From contig NZ_QKYU01000001.1 in assembly GCF_003253705.1 (NCBI RefSeq), forward strand, positions 248,001-312,000: a DNA stretch of 64,000 nt, read 5' to 3'. The position numbers and the translations under genes are program-made. This DNA comes from Humitalea rosea. Its GTDB lineage: Bacteria > Pseudomonadota > Alphaproteobacteria > Acetobacterales > Acetobacteraceae. Numbering within the stretch: position 1 is the stretch's first letter; each line of letters starts with the position of its first letter. The notes beneath the pieces are model-generated. The model worked only from the letters and a program-made list of their open reading frames with translations, was not told where the DNA came from and searched no databases. Of the stretch, positions 44,223 through 52,029 are shown in pieces.

Positions 44223-45063
44223 CTGGAAGGGACGAGCCAACATCGCGCTGCACGAGACGCTGCGGCGCCTGCCGACGGGTGTCGTCTCGCTGATCGGGGC
44301 CGGGCTCGGTGACCTGTCCGGCCGTGGCCGGGGCGGCGCGCGGCGGGAGCGGACGGCGACGACCCTGGCCCGCTTCGGCACCGCCAGGCATCCGGCCGCG
44401 GCGAGCCGGCGCTGGTGCCGTCAGCTCGGCCGGACCCTGGCCGAACTCGCGACCTTGGACCGGCTCTGGGCCGAGGGGCGGATCGAGGTGCTGGGGGCCG
44501 AGCATCTGGACAGCGGCGACCGGCCGCTGCTGGTTGCCGCCGTCCACACCGGCAATTGGGAGGTGGTGGGGCTGACCCTGGCCGGGCTCGGCCGGGTGCC
44601 GGCCGCCATCTACGCGCCTCCCCACAATGCCGTGGCGCATGCGCTGGTCGTCACCGCCCGGCGCCGCTACGGCGTGCGGCTGATCGCGCCCACCCCCATG
44701 GCGGCGCGCGAGGCGCTGCGCACGCTGGAGGCCCGGCTGCAGCCGCTGCTGGTCTATGTCGATGAGTGGAAGCATGGCCGCGTGCATGCCCCGGCCCTCG
44801 GCCGGCCGCTGCGGGCCGAGGGCAATATCGCGACCGTGGTGCGGCTCGCGGCCCGGACCGGCGCGCTGGTGGTCCCGGCCATCCCCGAGCGCCTGTCGGG
44901 CGCCCGGTTCCGGCTGCGCTTCCTGCCCGGGCTGGCGATGCCGCCGGAGCAGCCGCTGATGGTGGGGATCGCGCGGCTGGATGCGGCCATCGAGCCGGAG
45001 GTGCGCCGGCTGATGACCCAGTGGCTGATGGCCTATGTCTGGCCGCTGCAGGACAGAAGCTAG
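44215..45063 (+). CDS. LpxL/HtrB-type lysophospholipid (lipid A) acyltransferase family protein
   Basis: A 282-residue protein with HTGNWE (H111 to E116), the H-x4-D/E catalytic motif of the LpxL/LpxM family. A later block YVDEWKHGRVHAPALG occupies the place of the usual substrate-binding segment. Members transfer an acyl chain to lipid A or related lipids at the inner membrane. No clear N-terminal transmembrane helix stands out. The start lies inside the P450 gene (8-bp overlap). Its TAG stop overlaps the convergent telA stop in one CTAG palindrome. Confidence 0.8.
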   Translation: MADWKGRANIALHETLRRLPTGVVSLIGAGLGDLSGRGRGGARRERTATTLARFGTARHPAAASRRWCRQLGRTLAELATLDRLWAEGRIEVLGAEHLDSGDRPLLVAAVHTGNWEVVGLTLAGLGRVPAAIYAPPHNAVAHALVVTARRRYGVRLIAPTPMAAREALRTLEARLQPLLVYVDEWKHGRVHAPALGRPLRAEGNIATVVRLAARTGALVVPAIPERLSGARFRLRFLPGLAMPPEQPLMVGIARLDAAIEPEVRRLMTQWLMAYVWPLQDRS

Positions 45064-46142
45064 GCCCGCGGCGCCGTCTGCTGCGGGGCACGGGCGGCGA
45101 GCAGCGCCCGCCTGATCTCGCCCTCCGCCTTGGCCAGCTCGGCCTGGGCCGCGATGCGCTGGTTGCGGCCTTGTTCGGCCAAACGCAGGCTGTCCTCCAA
45201 GGTGCCGACCAGCGCGGCATTGGCCTGTTTCACCCGGTCGAGGTCGAAGACGCCGCGCTCGATCTGGGTCCGCGCCTCGACATTGCCGGCGCGCAGGGTC
45301 TCGGCATTGGCGACCAGCAGTTCGTTGGTCAGGTCGGTCGCCTGCCGCACGGCATCGCCGGCCTGGCGCATGCGCTGGATCGCCAGCGCCTGGGCCAGCT
45401 GGGTGCGCCAAAGCGGCACGGTATTGGCCAGCACCGACTGGATGCGGGCGGAGAGCGCCTTGTCGTTTTCCTGGATCAGCCGGATCGAGGGCAGCGCCTG
45501 CATCGCGACCTGCCGGGTCAGGCGCAGATCATGCACGCGGCGGTCGAGCTCATCCCGCGCGGTCCGCAGGTCGCGCAGTTTCTGCGGTGCCAAGCCATCG
45601 GTCGCGGCGGCGGCGGCCTCGGCCTCGGCGGCGGGGATGGTCACGGTGTCGGTGCGGGCCAGCACCGTCTCGCCGGCGGCGATGTGGTCGGCAAGCGCAT
45701 GGAACCAGTCCAGCGTCGCGCTGTAGAGCCGCTCCAGCCGCTCCACATCCTCCAGCAGCCGGGTGCGGTGATTGTCGAGCCGATCGCCGATGGTCTCGAT
45801 CTGGCCCTTCACGCCTTCGTATTTCTGGAGGGTGCGGGCGGCCTGGGCGCCCGCCTTGGTGAAGATGCGGGCGAAAAAACCCGGCTTTTCGCCGAGCTTG
45901 GTGACGTCGAAGCCGCGCAGCGCGCCCAGCATGTCCGACAGCGCCGCACCGGCCTGGCCGGTCGCCTCGTTGCGCGCGCCCTCCAGCATGGCGTCGGCCG
46001 CGGCCTGGGCGCGGGTCTGTGCCTCGGCGCCGAAGCGCAGGATGGAGCCGGGGTCGGCGATGTCGAGCCGCTCGGCCAGGCGCGCGACCTCGGCCGCGCG
46101 TTCCGGGGCGGGGGTGGTGGGGGACAGCGGGGTCTCGCTCAT
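45060..46142 (-). CDS. telA: Toxic anion resistance protein TelA family
   Basis: A 360-residue, mainly helical cytoplasmic protein of the TelA/YceH family: ATKLGEKPGFF-like segment (VTKLGEKPGFFARIFTKAG), EGVKGQIETIGDRLDNHRTRLL in part, and a long alternating-charge C-terminal coiled region. The family is linked to tellurite or antimicrobial tolerance and to cell-envelope stress, with unknown biochemistry. It is the last gene of an operon CHAP-small peptide-xpaC-telA and overlaps xpaC by 4 bp. The pairing with XpaC is conserved in many bacteria. Confidence 0.85.
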   Translation of the reverse strand: MSETPLSPTTPAPERAAEVARLAERLDIADPGSILRFGAEAQTRAQAAADAMLEGARNEATGQAGAALSDMLGALRGFDVTKLGEKPGFFARIFTKAGAQAARTLQKYEGVKGQIETIGDRLDNHRTRLLEDVERLERLYSATLDWFHALADHIAAGETVLARTDTVTIPAAEAEAAAAATDGLAPQKLRDLRTARDELDRRVHDLRLTRQVAMQALPSIRLIQENDKALSARIQSVLANTVPLWRTQLAQALAIQRMRQAGDAVRQATDLTNELLVANAETLRAGNVEARTQIERGVFDLDRVKQANAALVGTLEDSLRLAEQGRNQRIAAQAELAKAEGEIRRALLAARAPQQTAPRA

Positions 46143-46999
46143 GCGTAGCCTTCTTCGCGCAGCCGGGCCGACAGGACGCGGACCTGGATATCAAGCTCCT
46201 CATCCGCCGCCCGACGCATGTCCTGCCGCAGACGATCCGCCGCGTCACGCATGTCGTCGAGCAGGCGGGGCAGGCCGGATGGTGGGGTGGCGCCGGCCGA
46301 GAGGCCAGCGGTAACCCGCTCCAGCCCCTCGAGTTGCACGGTCAGGAAGCGGCGCGCCGCCGGAAGGCGCTCGGGCCGCAGCAGCAGTTCGGCCACGACC
46401 TCACCCATCGCCTGGCTCGCGGCCAGCAGACGGCTGTCGCGCAGCCCGGCGGCGGCGGCCTCGATGCGGGCGAGTCGGGCGGTGGCGTCGCGCAGCACGG
46501 CCGGCATGGCGGGTTCGGGCGGGGCGGCGGCGGCCCGGGCCGCGGCCTCCGCCCTGGTGGCCTCGGCCCGGGCGGCTTCCACCCTGGTGGCTTCGGCCTC
46601 GGCATTGGCTTCCGACTCGGCCGCATCGACCCCGTCCAGCAGCAGCCGCGTGCCGCCCCAGGCGAGCGCCGCCAGCACCGCCGCGCCGATGGTGCCGAGC
46701 TGGGCGCCCACCAGAGCGGCCACGCCGGCCGCGACCCCCATCAGGATCGCCGCGCGCCGGGCCCCGCCTGGCCGGCCCCGGCGCAGCACGCGCCCCGCCG
46801 CCCAGGCGATGAAGCCCGCGGCGACCAGCCCGCCCAGCGCGTGGCCGCGGCCAAAGAGCAGCGCCATGAAGGCGGCGGGCAGCAGCGGCAGCGCGAACAG
46901 CGGCAGCAGGCTTGCCCGCCTGTGCCCGGCGCGCCGCCCCGCGCGGGAGACCGCCGCGGCGATGCCGGGCGGCAGATGCAGCCCCGGGCGCCGTCTCAC
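46139..46999 (-). CDS. xpaC: XpaC-like (5-bromo-4-chloroindolyl phosphate hydrolysis family) membrane protein
   Basis: A 286-residue protein. Several hydrophobic helices lie in the first 120 residues (LLPLFALPLLPAAFMALLFG, LGGLVAAGFIAWAAG and two more). They are followed by an alanine/glutamate-rich coiled region with ARVEAARAEATRAEAAARA and a helical C-terminus. The low-complexity part makes family assignment depend largely on position next to telA, a conserved pairing. The stop overlaps telA by 4 bp and the start overlaps the 60-residue gene by 4 bp. Confidence 0.68.
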   Translation of the reverse strand: MRRRPGLHLPPGIAAAVSRAGRRAGHRRASLLPLFALPLLPAAFMALLFGRGHALGGLVAAGFIAWAAGRVLRRGRPGGARRAAILMGVAAGVAALVGAQLGTIGAAVLAALAWGGTRLLLDGVDAAESEANAEAEATRVEAARAEATRAEAAARAAAAPPEPAMPAVLRDATARLARIEAAAAGLRDSRLLAASQAMGEVVAELLLRPERLPAARRFLTVQLEGLERVTAGLSAGATPPSGLPRLLDDMRDAADRLRQDMRRAADEELDIQVRVLSARLREEGYA

Positions 47000-47178
47000 A
47001 GGAACAGCCCCAGGATGACGCGGAAGAAGGCGACCAGCCCGGTGATGCCGAAGGCGGCCACCAACAGAAACGCCCCCCCCGCAATGGCTGCGGGAGAGGC
47101 GGCATCTGGGCGCGGAGGTTGGAAGAGATCGTTCATCGTGGCCCGCACATCGCCCCGCTGGGCCGCGGGATCAAGCAT
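46996..47178 (-). CDS. Small single-pass membrane protein (60 residues)
   Basis: A 60-residue open frame with one hydrophobic helix at about 33-58 (AIAGGAFLLVAAFGITGLVAFF). It starts 2 bp after the CHAP gene stop and overlaps xpaC by 4 bp, which argues that it is real and translated. A second in-frame ATG at 47136 would give 46 residues. No family recognised; it may be a small partner of the XpaC/TelA complex. Confidence 0.6.
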   Translation of the reverse strand: MLDPAAQRGDVRATMNDLFQPPRPDAASPAAIAGGAFLLVAAFGITGLVAFFRVILGLFL

Positions 47179-47180
47179 CT

Positions 47181-48050
47181 TCAGGGACGGTTGGTGAGGC
47201 TTTCGAGCGAGAGCGCCTCATGCGCCGTGGCATGCGGGCTGCGGGGGGCCTCGGCGACCTCCTCCATCACATTGCCATTGGCGGCGCGCAGGATCCGGCC
47301 GCCCTCGGGGCGGTTGTAGATGAAGCCGGCCACCGGGTAGCTGCTGCCGTAGCTCTCGTTGGAATGGCCAACCTGGACCCGTACCACCGACCAGTCGTTG
47401 TTCTCCGAGGCGTCGATGACCGAGACGTTGCGCATCACCGTGCCGCGGCGGATGCCGGGGCCGCCCCAGTTGCTGTGGTGGACGCGGACTTCGCGGGCGC
47501 TGACGATCCGCTCGACGACGGCGACATGGCCGAGGCGCATGCTGCCCGTGGCACGGAGGACGATGACCGAGCCGGCCTCCGGGCGGCGGCCGCGGTCATA
47601 GGCGCCGGCGGCGTTGCGCCACCAGTCGCCGGCATTGCCGGACACTGCCATGCCGGTGACGAGGCGGGCATAGGGCACGCAGGAGAGGCCGCCGGCCCGC
47701 GTCGTGTAGCGGGGCGTGTTGGCGAGGGAGACCCGCGTGACGCGGCTGCCGCGAGAGGAGACGGTGCGGGAGGTGCTGGCGCGCGCGGCGGTTGGGCGTG
47801 CGGCGGTGGGGCGGGCGGCGGTGGGGCGGGCGCGGATGGCGCGGTTGGCGGTGCGTTCGGCGGGCTTGGCGGCGGGTGTGCCGCGGCCTGCGGCGCGGGC
47901 GATGTGGCTGGCGTTGCCGCCGGTGCGAACGCCGCTGGAGCGGGCTTCACCGGGCTTTGACCGCTCTGCCGCGGCCTCCCTGACCAGGGGCGGCAATGCA
48001 AGCAGGGTGCACACGAGGCTCATGACGAACCCGATCCGGCCAGCCTTCAT
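47181..48050 (-). CDS. Secreted CHAP-domain (NlpC/P60-like) putative peptidoglycan amidase
   Basis: A 289-residue protein with a signal peptide (IGFVMSLVCTLLALPPLV, cleavage near EAAAE). A basic, Ala/Arg/Thr-rich linker contains three RPTAA units (75-89). The C-terminal domain has C124 in GLSCVPYAR, H175 in MRLGHVAVVE and HHSNWGG at 191-197, the Cys-His-Asn pattern of CHAP amidases/endopeptidases. It would act on peptidoglycan in the periplasm. A ggggga site precedes ATG 48050. It heads the operon that continues with the small peptide, XpaC and TelA. Confidence 0.82.
   Translation of the reverse strand: MKAGRIGFVMSLVCTLLALPPLVREAAAERSKPGEARSSGVRTGGNASHIARAAGRGTPAAKPAERTANRAIRARPTAARPTAARPTAARASTSRTVSSRGSRVTRVSLANTPRYTTRAGGLSCVPYARLVTGMAVSGNAGDWWRNAAGAYDRGRRPEAGSVIVLRATGSMRLGHVAVVERIVSAREVRVHHSNWGGPGIRRGTVMRNVSVIDASENNDWSVVRVQVGHSNESYGSSYPVAGFIYNRPEGGRILRAANGNVMEEVAEAPRSPHATAHEALSLESLTNRP
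47788..47832 (-). repeat. Three 15-bp tandem repeats coding RPTAA units
   Basis: Units at 47788-47802, 47803-47817 and 47818-47832; the last two are identical and the first differs at two or three bases. They encode consecutive RPTAA pentapeptides in the linker before the CHAP domain, and could vary in copy number between strains. Confidence 0.75.
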
Positions 48051-48287
48051 GCAAGAAAATCCCCCAAGCGAATAACCTCGACCGAAGCGCGAGACCGCGC
48101 CCCGAAACCCCCACGCGCTGGGTTGCTCCCAATCGCGTGAGTTGTGGCTACCAATCGAGGGGGAGGGCGAACAACCACGAACTCTGTAACCCGGCGAAAT
48201 CTGGCGTGATTATCAGGATCATGCGGCTCTCGCCGGGGCTGGTCAGGAAAATATCCCCGACATTCAAGCCAACGGAAATTTGCGACA

Positions 48288-48314
48288 CAGTGTTGCGATA
48301 ATGACGCAACACTG
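48288..48314. promoter_or_regulatory. Perfect 10-bp inverted repeat CAGTGTTGCG-N7-CGCAACACTG
   Basis: Left arm 48288-48297, right arm 48305-48314, spacer ataatga. The spacer and its surroundings are AT-rich, unlike a terminator. It lies about 240 bp upstream of the CHAP gene start and may be an operator for that operon. Confidence 0.55.
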
Positions 48315-48320
48315 GTCGAA

Positions 48321-48344
48321 GCGGCGGCGGCGGGAGTCGCCCGC
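48321..48344 (-). terminator. Possible hairpin terminator after ridA
   Basis: gcggcggcggg and cccgccgc pair around a short agtcg loop just downstream of the ridA stop on the minus strand. There is no following T run, so it is at best a weak or Rho-assisted terminator. Confidence 0.3.
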
Positions 48345-48371
48345 CGCCAGCCGGAGGTTACGCGCAGGCGG

Positions 48372-48722
48372 TCACTTGCAGGCGGTGACCATGATCTCGA
48401 CCAGGTGGCGGGGGTCGGCCATGTTCGCCTCGACACAGGCACGGACGGGGGCGCCGCCCTCGGGCAGCCAGGCGGACCACAGCTTGTTCATCGCATCGCG
48501 GTCGCGGATGTCCTTCAGCCAGATCTGGGCCTGCAGCAGGCGGGTGTTGTCCGTGCCGTGCAGCTCGAGCTGCGCGTCGATCTTGGCCAGCACCTGGGTG
48601 GTCTGGCCCGCGATGTCCTGCGACAGATCATCGGCGGTCAGCCCCGCGAGATAGACAAAGCCGTGGTACTCGACCGAGGACGAGAGGATCTTGTTGCTAC
48701 CGTTCCGGGAAATCTTGCTCAT
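48372..48722 (-). CDS. RidA/YjgF family enamine-imine deaminase-like protein
   Basis: A 116-residue protein of the RidA fold (VYLAGLTADDLSQDIAGQT, then QAQIWLKDIRD and APVRACVEANMADP). R94, in the PxRxxxE-like position, is the arginine needed for deaminase activity in RidA proteins. Such proteins remove reactive 2-aminoacrylate-type intermediates, but several subgroups lack activity. It lies 89 bp after the oxidoreductase gene on the same strand. Confidence 0.85.
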   Translation of the reverse strand: MSKISRNGSNKILSSSVEYHGFVYLAGLTADDLSQDIAGQTTQVLAKIDAQLELHGTDNTRLLQAQIWLKDIRDRDAMNKLWSAWLPEGGAPVRACVEANMADPRHLVEIMVTACK

Positions 48723-48811
48723 CGCGCATGGCTCCGCTGTGTGGCGCCCCGGCCAAAACCGGGGTCGGCCGGGTGTCTAAAGGGGTTTTGGATGCCCGAA
48801 CACCTGTTGCC

Positions 48812-49792
48812 TCAGGCAACCCGCTGCGGGCCGCCGGCGGCGGCGCTCTGCACCATCGCCTCGAACACCGCGACCCCCTGGATCGCATCCTCGACCGGCA
48901 AGGGATAGGCGGGCCCGCCGGCGACGGCGGCGGCGAAGGCGGCAAGCTCGGCGCGCTCGATATCCATGGGCGCGAAATCCCGCGCCCAGCCCTGGCCCTC
49001 GCGGGGGGTGAAGGTCAGGCGTTCATGCCCGTTCAGCTCCAGAATGCCATCGGTGCCGAAGATGGCGACCCGCCAGCAGCGCGGGGCGAAGGCGAGGGTG
49101 GCAAATGTGCCGCTTACGCCCGATTCGAAGGCAAACAGCGCCGTGGTGGTGTCATCCAACCCGTTCGTGAGGAAGCGGGCATGGCTGCGGCAATCGACCT
49201 CGGTGATCGGCCCGAGCAGGTTGATGAGCATATCCACCATATGGATGCCCATGCCGCCCATGCCGCCGAGCGGGCTTTCCTTGCGCTCCGCCCGCCACAT
49301 CCCCTGGGTATAGGCATTGGCGCCGGGGCCGGAGAAATTTCCCTCCGCATGCAGCAGGGTGCCGAGGCGGCCCGCGGCCAGCATCGACTTCATCTCGGCG
49401 ACGGCGGGCAGGAACCGGCGGTTGTGGCCGAGCGCCAGCACCACGCCGGCCTCGCGGCAGGCGGCGACGGCGGCCACGGCCTCGGCGCGATGCAGGGCGA
49501 AGGGCTTTTCGACGAAGACATGCTTGCCGGCGCGGGCGGCGGCGATCACCTGCTCGGCATGCTGGCCATGCGGGGTGGCCAGCACGACCGCCTGCACCCG
49601 TGGGTCGGCGAGGACGGCGGTAAAATCGGGCAGCAGGTCGATGCCCTTCTCGGCGGCATAGGCGGCGGCACGCTCGGGACGGCCGGTGCAGCCGGCGACG
49701 AAGCGCAGCCCCGCCTCATTGCTGCCCTGCACGGAATTGACCAGCACCTGGCCCCAGCGGCCCATGCCGGCGATCGCGACGTTCAACATCAT
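48812..49792 (-). CDS. Gfo/Idh/MocA family NAD(P)-dependent oxidoreductase
   Basis: A 326-residue protein from ATG 49792 (a second ATG follows immediately at 49789). The Rossmann loop is AGMGRWG near residue 9, EKPFAL carries the catalytic-region lysine of the family and GGMGGMGIHMVDML matches the GG..D..H segment. It would oxidise a sugar, inositol or related alcohol; substrate unknown. Its ATGATG start overlaps the TGA of the MFS gene, so the two are translationally coupled. A longer open frame to 50956 is only read-through on top of the MFS gene. Confidence 0.88.
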   Translation of the reverse strand: MMLNVAIAGMGRWGQVLVNSVQGSNEAGLRFVAGCTGRPERAAAYAAEKGIDLLPDFTAVLADPRVQAVVLATPHGQHAEQVIAAARAGKHVFVEKPFALHRAEAVAAVAACREAGVVLALGHNRRFLPAVAEMKSMLAAGRLGTLLHAEGNFSGPGANAYTQGMWRAERKESPLGGMGGMGIHMVDMLINLLGPITEVDCRSHARFLTNGLDDTTTALFAFESGVSGTFATLAFAPRCWRVAIFGTDGILELNGHERLTFTPREGQGWARDFAPMDIERAELAAFAAAVAGGPAYPLPVEDAIQGVAVFEAMVQSAAAGGPQRVA

Positions 49793-50952
49793 CCATGCTC
49801 CCGAAGGGGCGGTGCCGGACCTTCCAGCGCCGCTGCGATTTGTTTTTGCTTGCCCAGGCCCCAGACCATCAGCCCCAGGGCCAGCAGCGAGGCCGCCAGG
49901 GTCGGAAGCCGCAGCCCGAAGGCCTCGCCGGAGGCGCCGAGCGAGAGCGCGCCAAGGGCGGGGAAGGCGCGGGTGATCAGCCCCCAGAGCGAGAGGATCC
50001 GCCCGCGCATCTCCGGCGTCGAGGCGGATTGCGCCAGCACCTGCACCGAAATCCCCTGGGTGCTGGCGCTGGCCCCGATCAGTGCCGCGCAGAGCAGGCC
50101 GAAGGGAAACCAGGAGGTCGCGACGAAGCCGGCCGTCGCCACCGCCTGCACGCCCACCGACCAGATCGCGAGCCGCGTGGTGCCCTCCAGCCGCCCGCGC
50201 CCCGCCACCACCAGCCCCGCGAGCAGCGCGCCGATGCCGAAGCAGGCGGTGAGCATGGCCAGGCTCTGCGCGCCACGGCCGAAGACGCGATCGACGAAGG
50301 GCGGCAGGATCTCCTGCACCCCGCGCAGGAACAGGCAGGTCAGCGCGGCATAGAGCAGCAGTGGCCCGAGCCCGGGATGCCGCCAGGCATAGGTCAGCCC
50401 CTCCCGCACATCGGCGAAGAGGCTCGCGGTCGCGGGATGCCCGCGGCGGGCGGCGGGGGCGACGTTCAGCAGCGGCATGGTCGCCGCGGCGATGGTGAAG
50501 GCGATGGCATTGCAGGCGATCGCCGGCACCACCCCGGCCACGGCGATGATCGGCCCGGCCAGCGCCGGCCCGATGAAGCGGGCGAGGTTGAAGCAGAGCG
50601 AATTGGCCGCCACCGCCGCCGGCAGGTCCGACAGCGGGATCAGCCCGGGCAGCAGCGATTGCCGCGTCGGCTGGGTGAAGGAGGCGACGGTGCCGGCGCA
50701 GAATTCCAGCGCGATCAGCAGCTCGATCTGCATCACCCCGGCCCAGGTCAGCGTCGCGACGATGGTGGCCTGGAGCGCGGTCAGGCTCTGGGTCAGGGTC
50801 GCGAGCCGCACCCGGTCGGCGCGGTCGGCGACCGCGCCCGCGATGGGGGAGAAGATCACCGCCGGCGCCAGATCGGCGAAGGCGACGAGCCCGACCCAAA
50901 GGGCCGAGCCGGTCAGTTCCCAGGCGAGCCAGGCGACGGCGATGCGTTGCAT
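49789..50952 (-). CDS. Major facilitator superfamily exporter (EntS/DUF894-like)
   Basis: At least 387 residues with about 12 transmembrane helices. The motif-A-like loop AGAVADRADRVRL follows helix 2, and FTQPTRQSLLPGLIP is typical of the EntS-type exporter clade. ATG 50952 is the first usual start, but the frame stays open upstream and encodes ALSHRDSRIFFGGSFTAW then TGLW, which is the conserved first part of helix 1 in this clade. The true start is therefore probably upstream, perhaps at a CTG at 51027 or 51015; no ATG, GTG or TTG is in frame there. It precedes and overlaps the oxidoreductase gene. Confidence 0.83.
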   Translation of the reverse strand: MQRIAVAWLAWELTGSALWVGLVAFADLAPAVIFSPIAGAVADRADRVRLATLTQSLTALQATIVATLTWAGVMQIELLIALEFCAGTVASFTQPTRQSLLPGLIPLSDLPAAVAANSLCFNLARFIGPALAGPIIAVAGVVPAIACNAIAFTIAAATMPLLNVAPAARRGHPATASLFADVREGLTYAWRHPGLGPLLLYAALTCLFLRGVQEILPPFVDRVFGRGAQSLAMLTACFGIGALLAGLVVAGRGRLEGTTRLAIWSVGVQAVATAGFVATSWFPFGLLCAALIGASASTQGISVQVLAQSASTPEMRGRILSLWGLITRAFPALGALSLGASGEAFGLRLPTLAASLLALGLMVWGLGKQKQIAAALEGPAPPLREHG

Positions 50953-51064
50953 CCACAGCCCGGTCCAGGCGGTGAAGCTGCCGCCGAAGAAGATCCGGCT
51001 ATCGCGGTGCGACAGGGCGCGTGCCAGCGCCCCGCCGCCGGCCGACCGCCCCCAGAGGGCCAGC

Positions 51065-51397
51065 TCAGCGCGCCCTGGGCGGCTCGGCGCGCGGCTCGGG
51101 GGCCGGGTTCAGCGCGCCGCGCTCGCATTCGGCGGCCATCCGGTCGCGGTCCCAGGCCCGGCGCAGCTCTTCGGAGTTGGACGGCGGCGGCATGCCGCCG
51201 CCGACGCCGATGCGCGCGGAGCGCTCATCCTGGCGCAGCAGATCGCCGCGGTCGCGGCGCTCGATCACCCGGTCGGCCTCGGCCCGGCAGGCGTCGGAGA
51301 CCTGGCGGCGGGCGCCACCGGGCTGCGTGGCCGGCTGCGCGCAGGCGCCGAGCACCAGGGCCGCGAGCAGGAACGGGGCCGAACAAGGGCGGGACAT
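51065..51397 (-). CDS. Small predicted lipoprotein
   Basis: A 110-residue protein with a lipoprotein signal (FLLAALVLGAC, lipobox LGAC at about residues 16-19). The mature part is charged, with DACRAEADRVIERRDRGDL and a Pro-rich end. It probably sits in the outer membrane. No family recognised. Its ATG overlaps the stop of the upstream 174-residue gene (TGATG). Confidence 0.65.
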   Translation of the reverse strand: MSRPCSAPFLLAALVLGACAQPATQPGGARRQVSDACRAEADRVIERRDRGDLLRQDERSARIGVGGGMPPPSNSEELRRAWDRDRMAAECERGALNPAPEPRAEPPRAR

Positions 51398-51921
51398 CAG
51401 GCGACTCCGGGGTGGGGCTGTGCGCGGCGGGGTGCCGGCGATTCGAGGCGGTCGGAGAATAGGCGCTTCCAGGCCGCCGCGTCGAACCGCCCCGCCGCAT
51501 CGAGCGGCTGGCGCGCGGCGGCGTCCAACAGAGCGGGATGGAATTCGGTGCCGCCGGCCGAAACCGCGAACATCGGGTCGAGGAAACGCACCCGGGCCAG
51601 CAGATCGACCAGCGCCAGCAGCCGCATCAGCAGCGCGATCCCCGCGGTCGTATCCAGCCCCGCGAGGTGGTCCACCGCCATCGCCCAGCAGCGCGCATCG
51701 GAATCCGCGATCAGCAGGTCATGCGTCGCGCCATCGGTGCCGCGGAACAGCAGCGCGCGGGGCGGGCCCTCGGCCTCGGCGGTGGCGGCGATGCGGGCGG
51801 CGTCCCAGGCCTCGCGCAGCCGGGCGGGGGCCACGACGGGCAGGGCTTCGGCCGGGAAGGGCAGGGCGTGCAGCAGCGTGCCATCGGCCGCGGCCGCGAG
51901 GCCGACGGGGGTCGGGCTCAT
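51397..51921 (-). CDS. Hypothetical protein (174 residues)
   Basis: Not recognised. It has no signal peptide; the sequence is a mix of short beta and alpha segments, with an all-helical middle (DTTAGIALLMRLLALVDLLAR) and a Pro-rich end. One segment (HDLLIADSDARCWAMAVDHL) looks like part of a globular fold. It is coupled to the small lipoprotein gene by a 1-bp overlap. The downstream region of 51922-52029 holds the ompA terminator. Confidence 0.6.
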   Translation of the reverse strand: MSPTPVGLAAAADGTLLHALPFPAEALPVVAPARLREAWDAARIAATAEAEGPPRALLFRGTDGATHDLLIADSDARCWAMAVDHLAGLDTTAGIALLMRLLALVDLLARVRFLDPMFAVSAGGTEFHPALLDAAARQPLDAAGRFDAAAWKRLFSDRLESPAPRRAQPHPGVA

Positions 51922-51970
51922 GCTGGGAAAAACCGGGTCATGTGGCGAAAGATGGCAGCAGCGGGTCCAT

Positions 51971-52006
51971 AAAACAAAGGGGGCGCCCGTCGCCGGGCGC
52001 CCCCTT
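51971..52006 (-). terminator. Strong intrinsic terminator of the ompA-like gene
   Basis: A 13-bp stem: aagggggcgcccg (51977-51989) pairs with cgggcgcccccTT (51994-52006) around a 4-nt loop. On the minus strand it is followed by TTTGTTTT (51978-51971, partly shared with the stem). It sits 24 bp after the stop at 52030 of the leftward ompA-like gene. It could also affect anything entering from the left. Confidence 0.88.
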
Positions 52007-52029
52007 CAAAGCGTAACGTCAGGCGCGGA

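Larger units (their letters stand above)
48051..48371. other. 321-bp gene-free region between ridA and the CHAP gene
   Basis: Both flanking genes run leftward, so this holds the ridA 3' end and the promoter of the CHAP-xpaC-telA operon. It contains a GC hairpin (48321-48344) and a perfect 10-bp inverted repeat (48288-48314), listed separately. No supported small gene was found. Confidence 0.6.

Noticed and set aside
48812-50956. A single 714-residue gene on the minus strand
   Set aside because: Only the last 326 residues form a real Gfo/Idh/MocA enzyme. The first part is the MFS gene read in the wrong frame.
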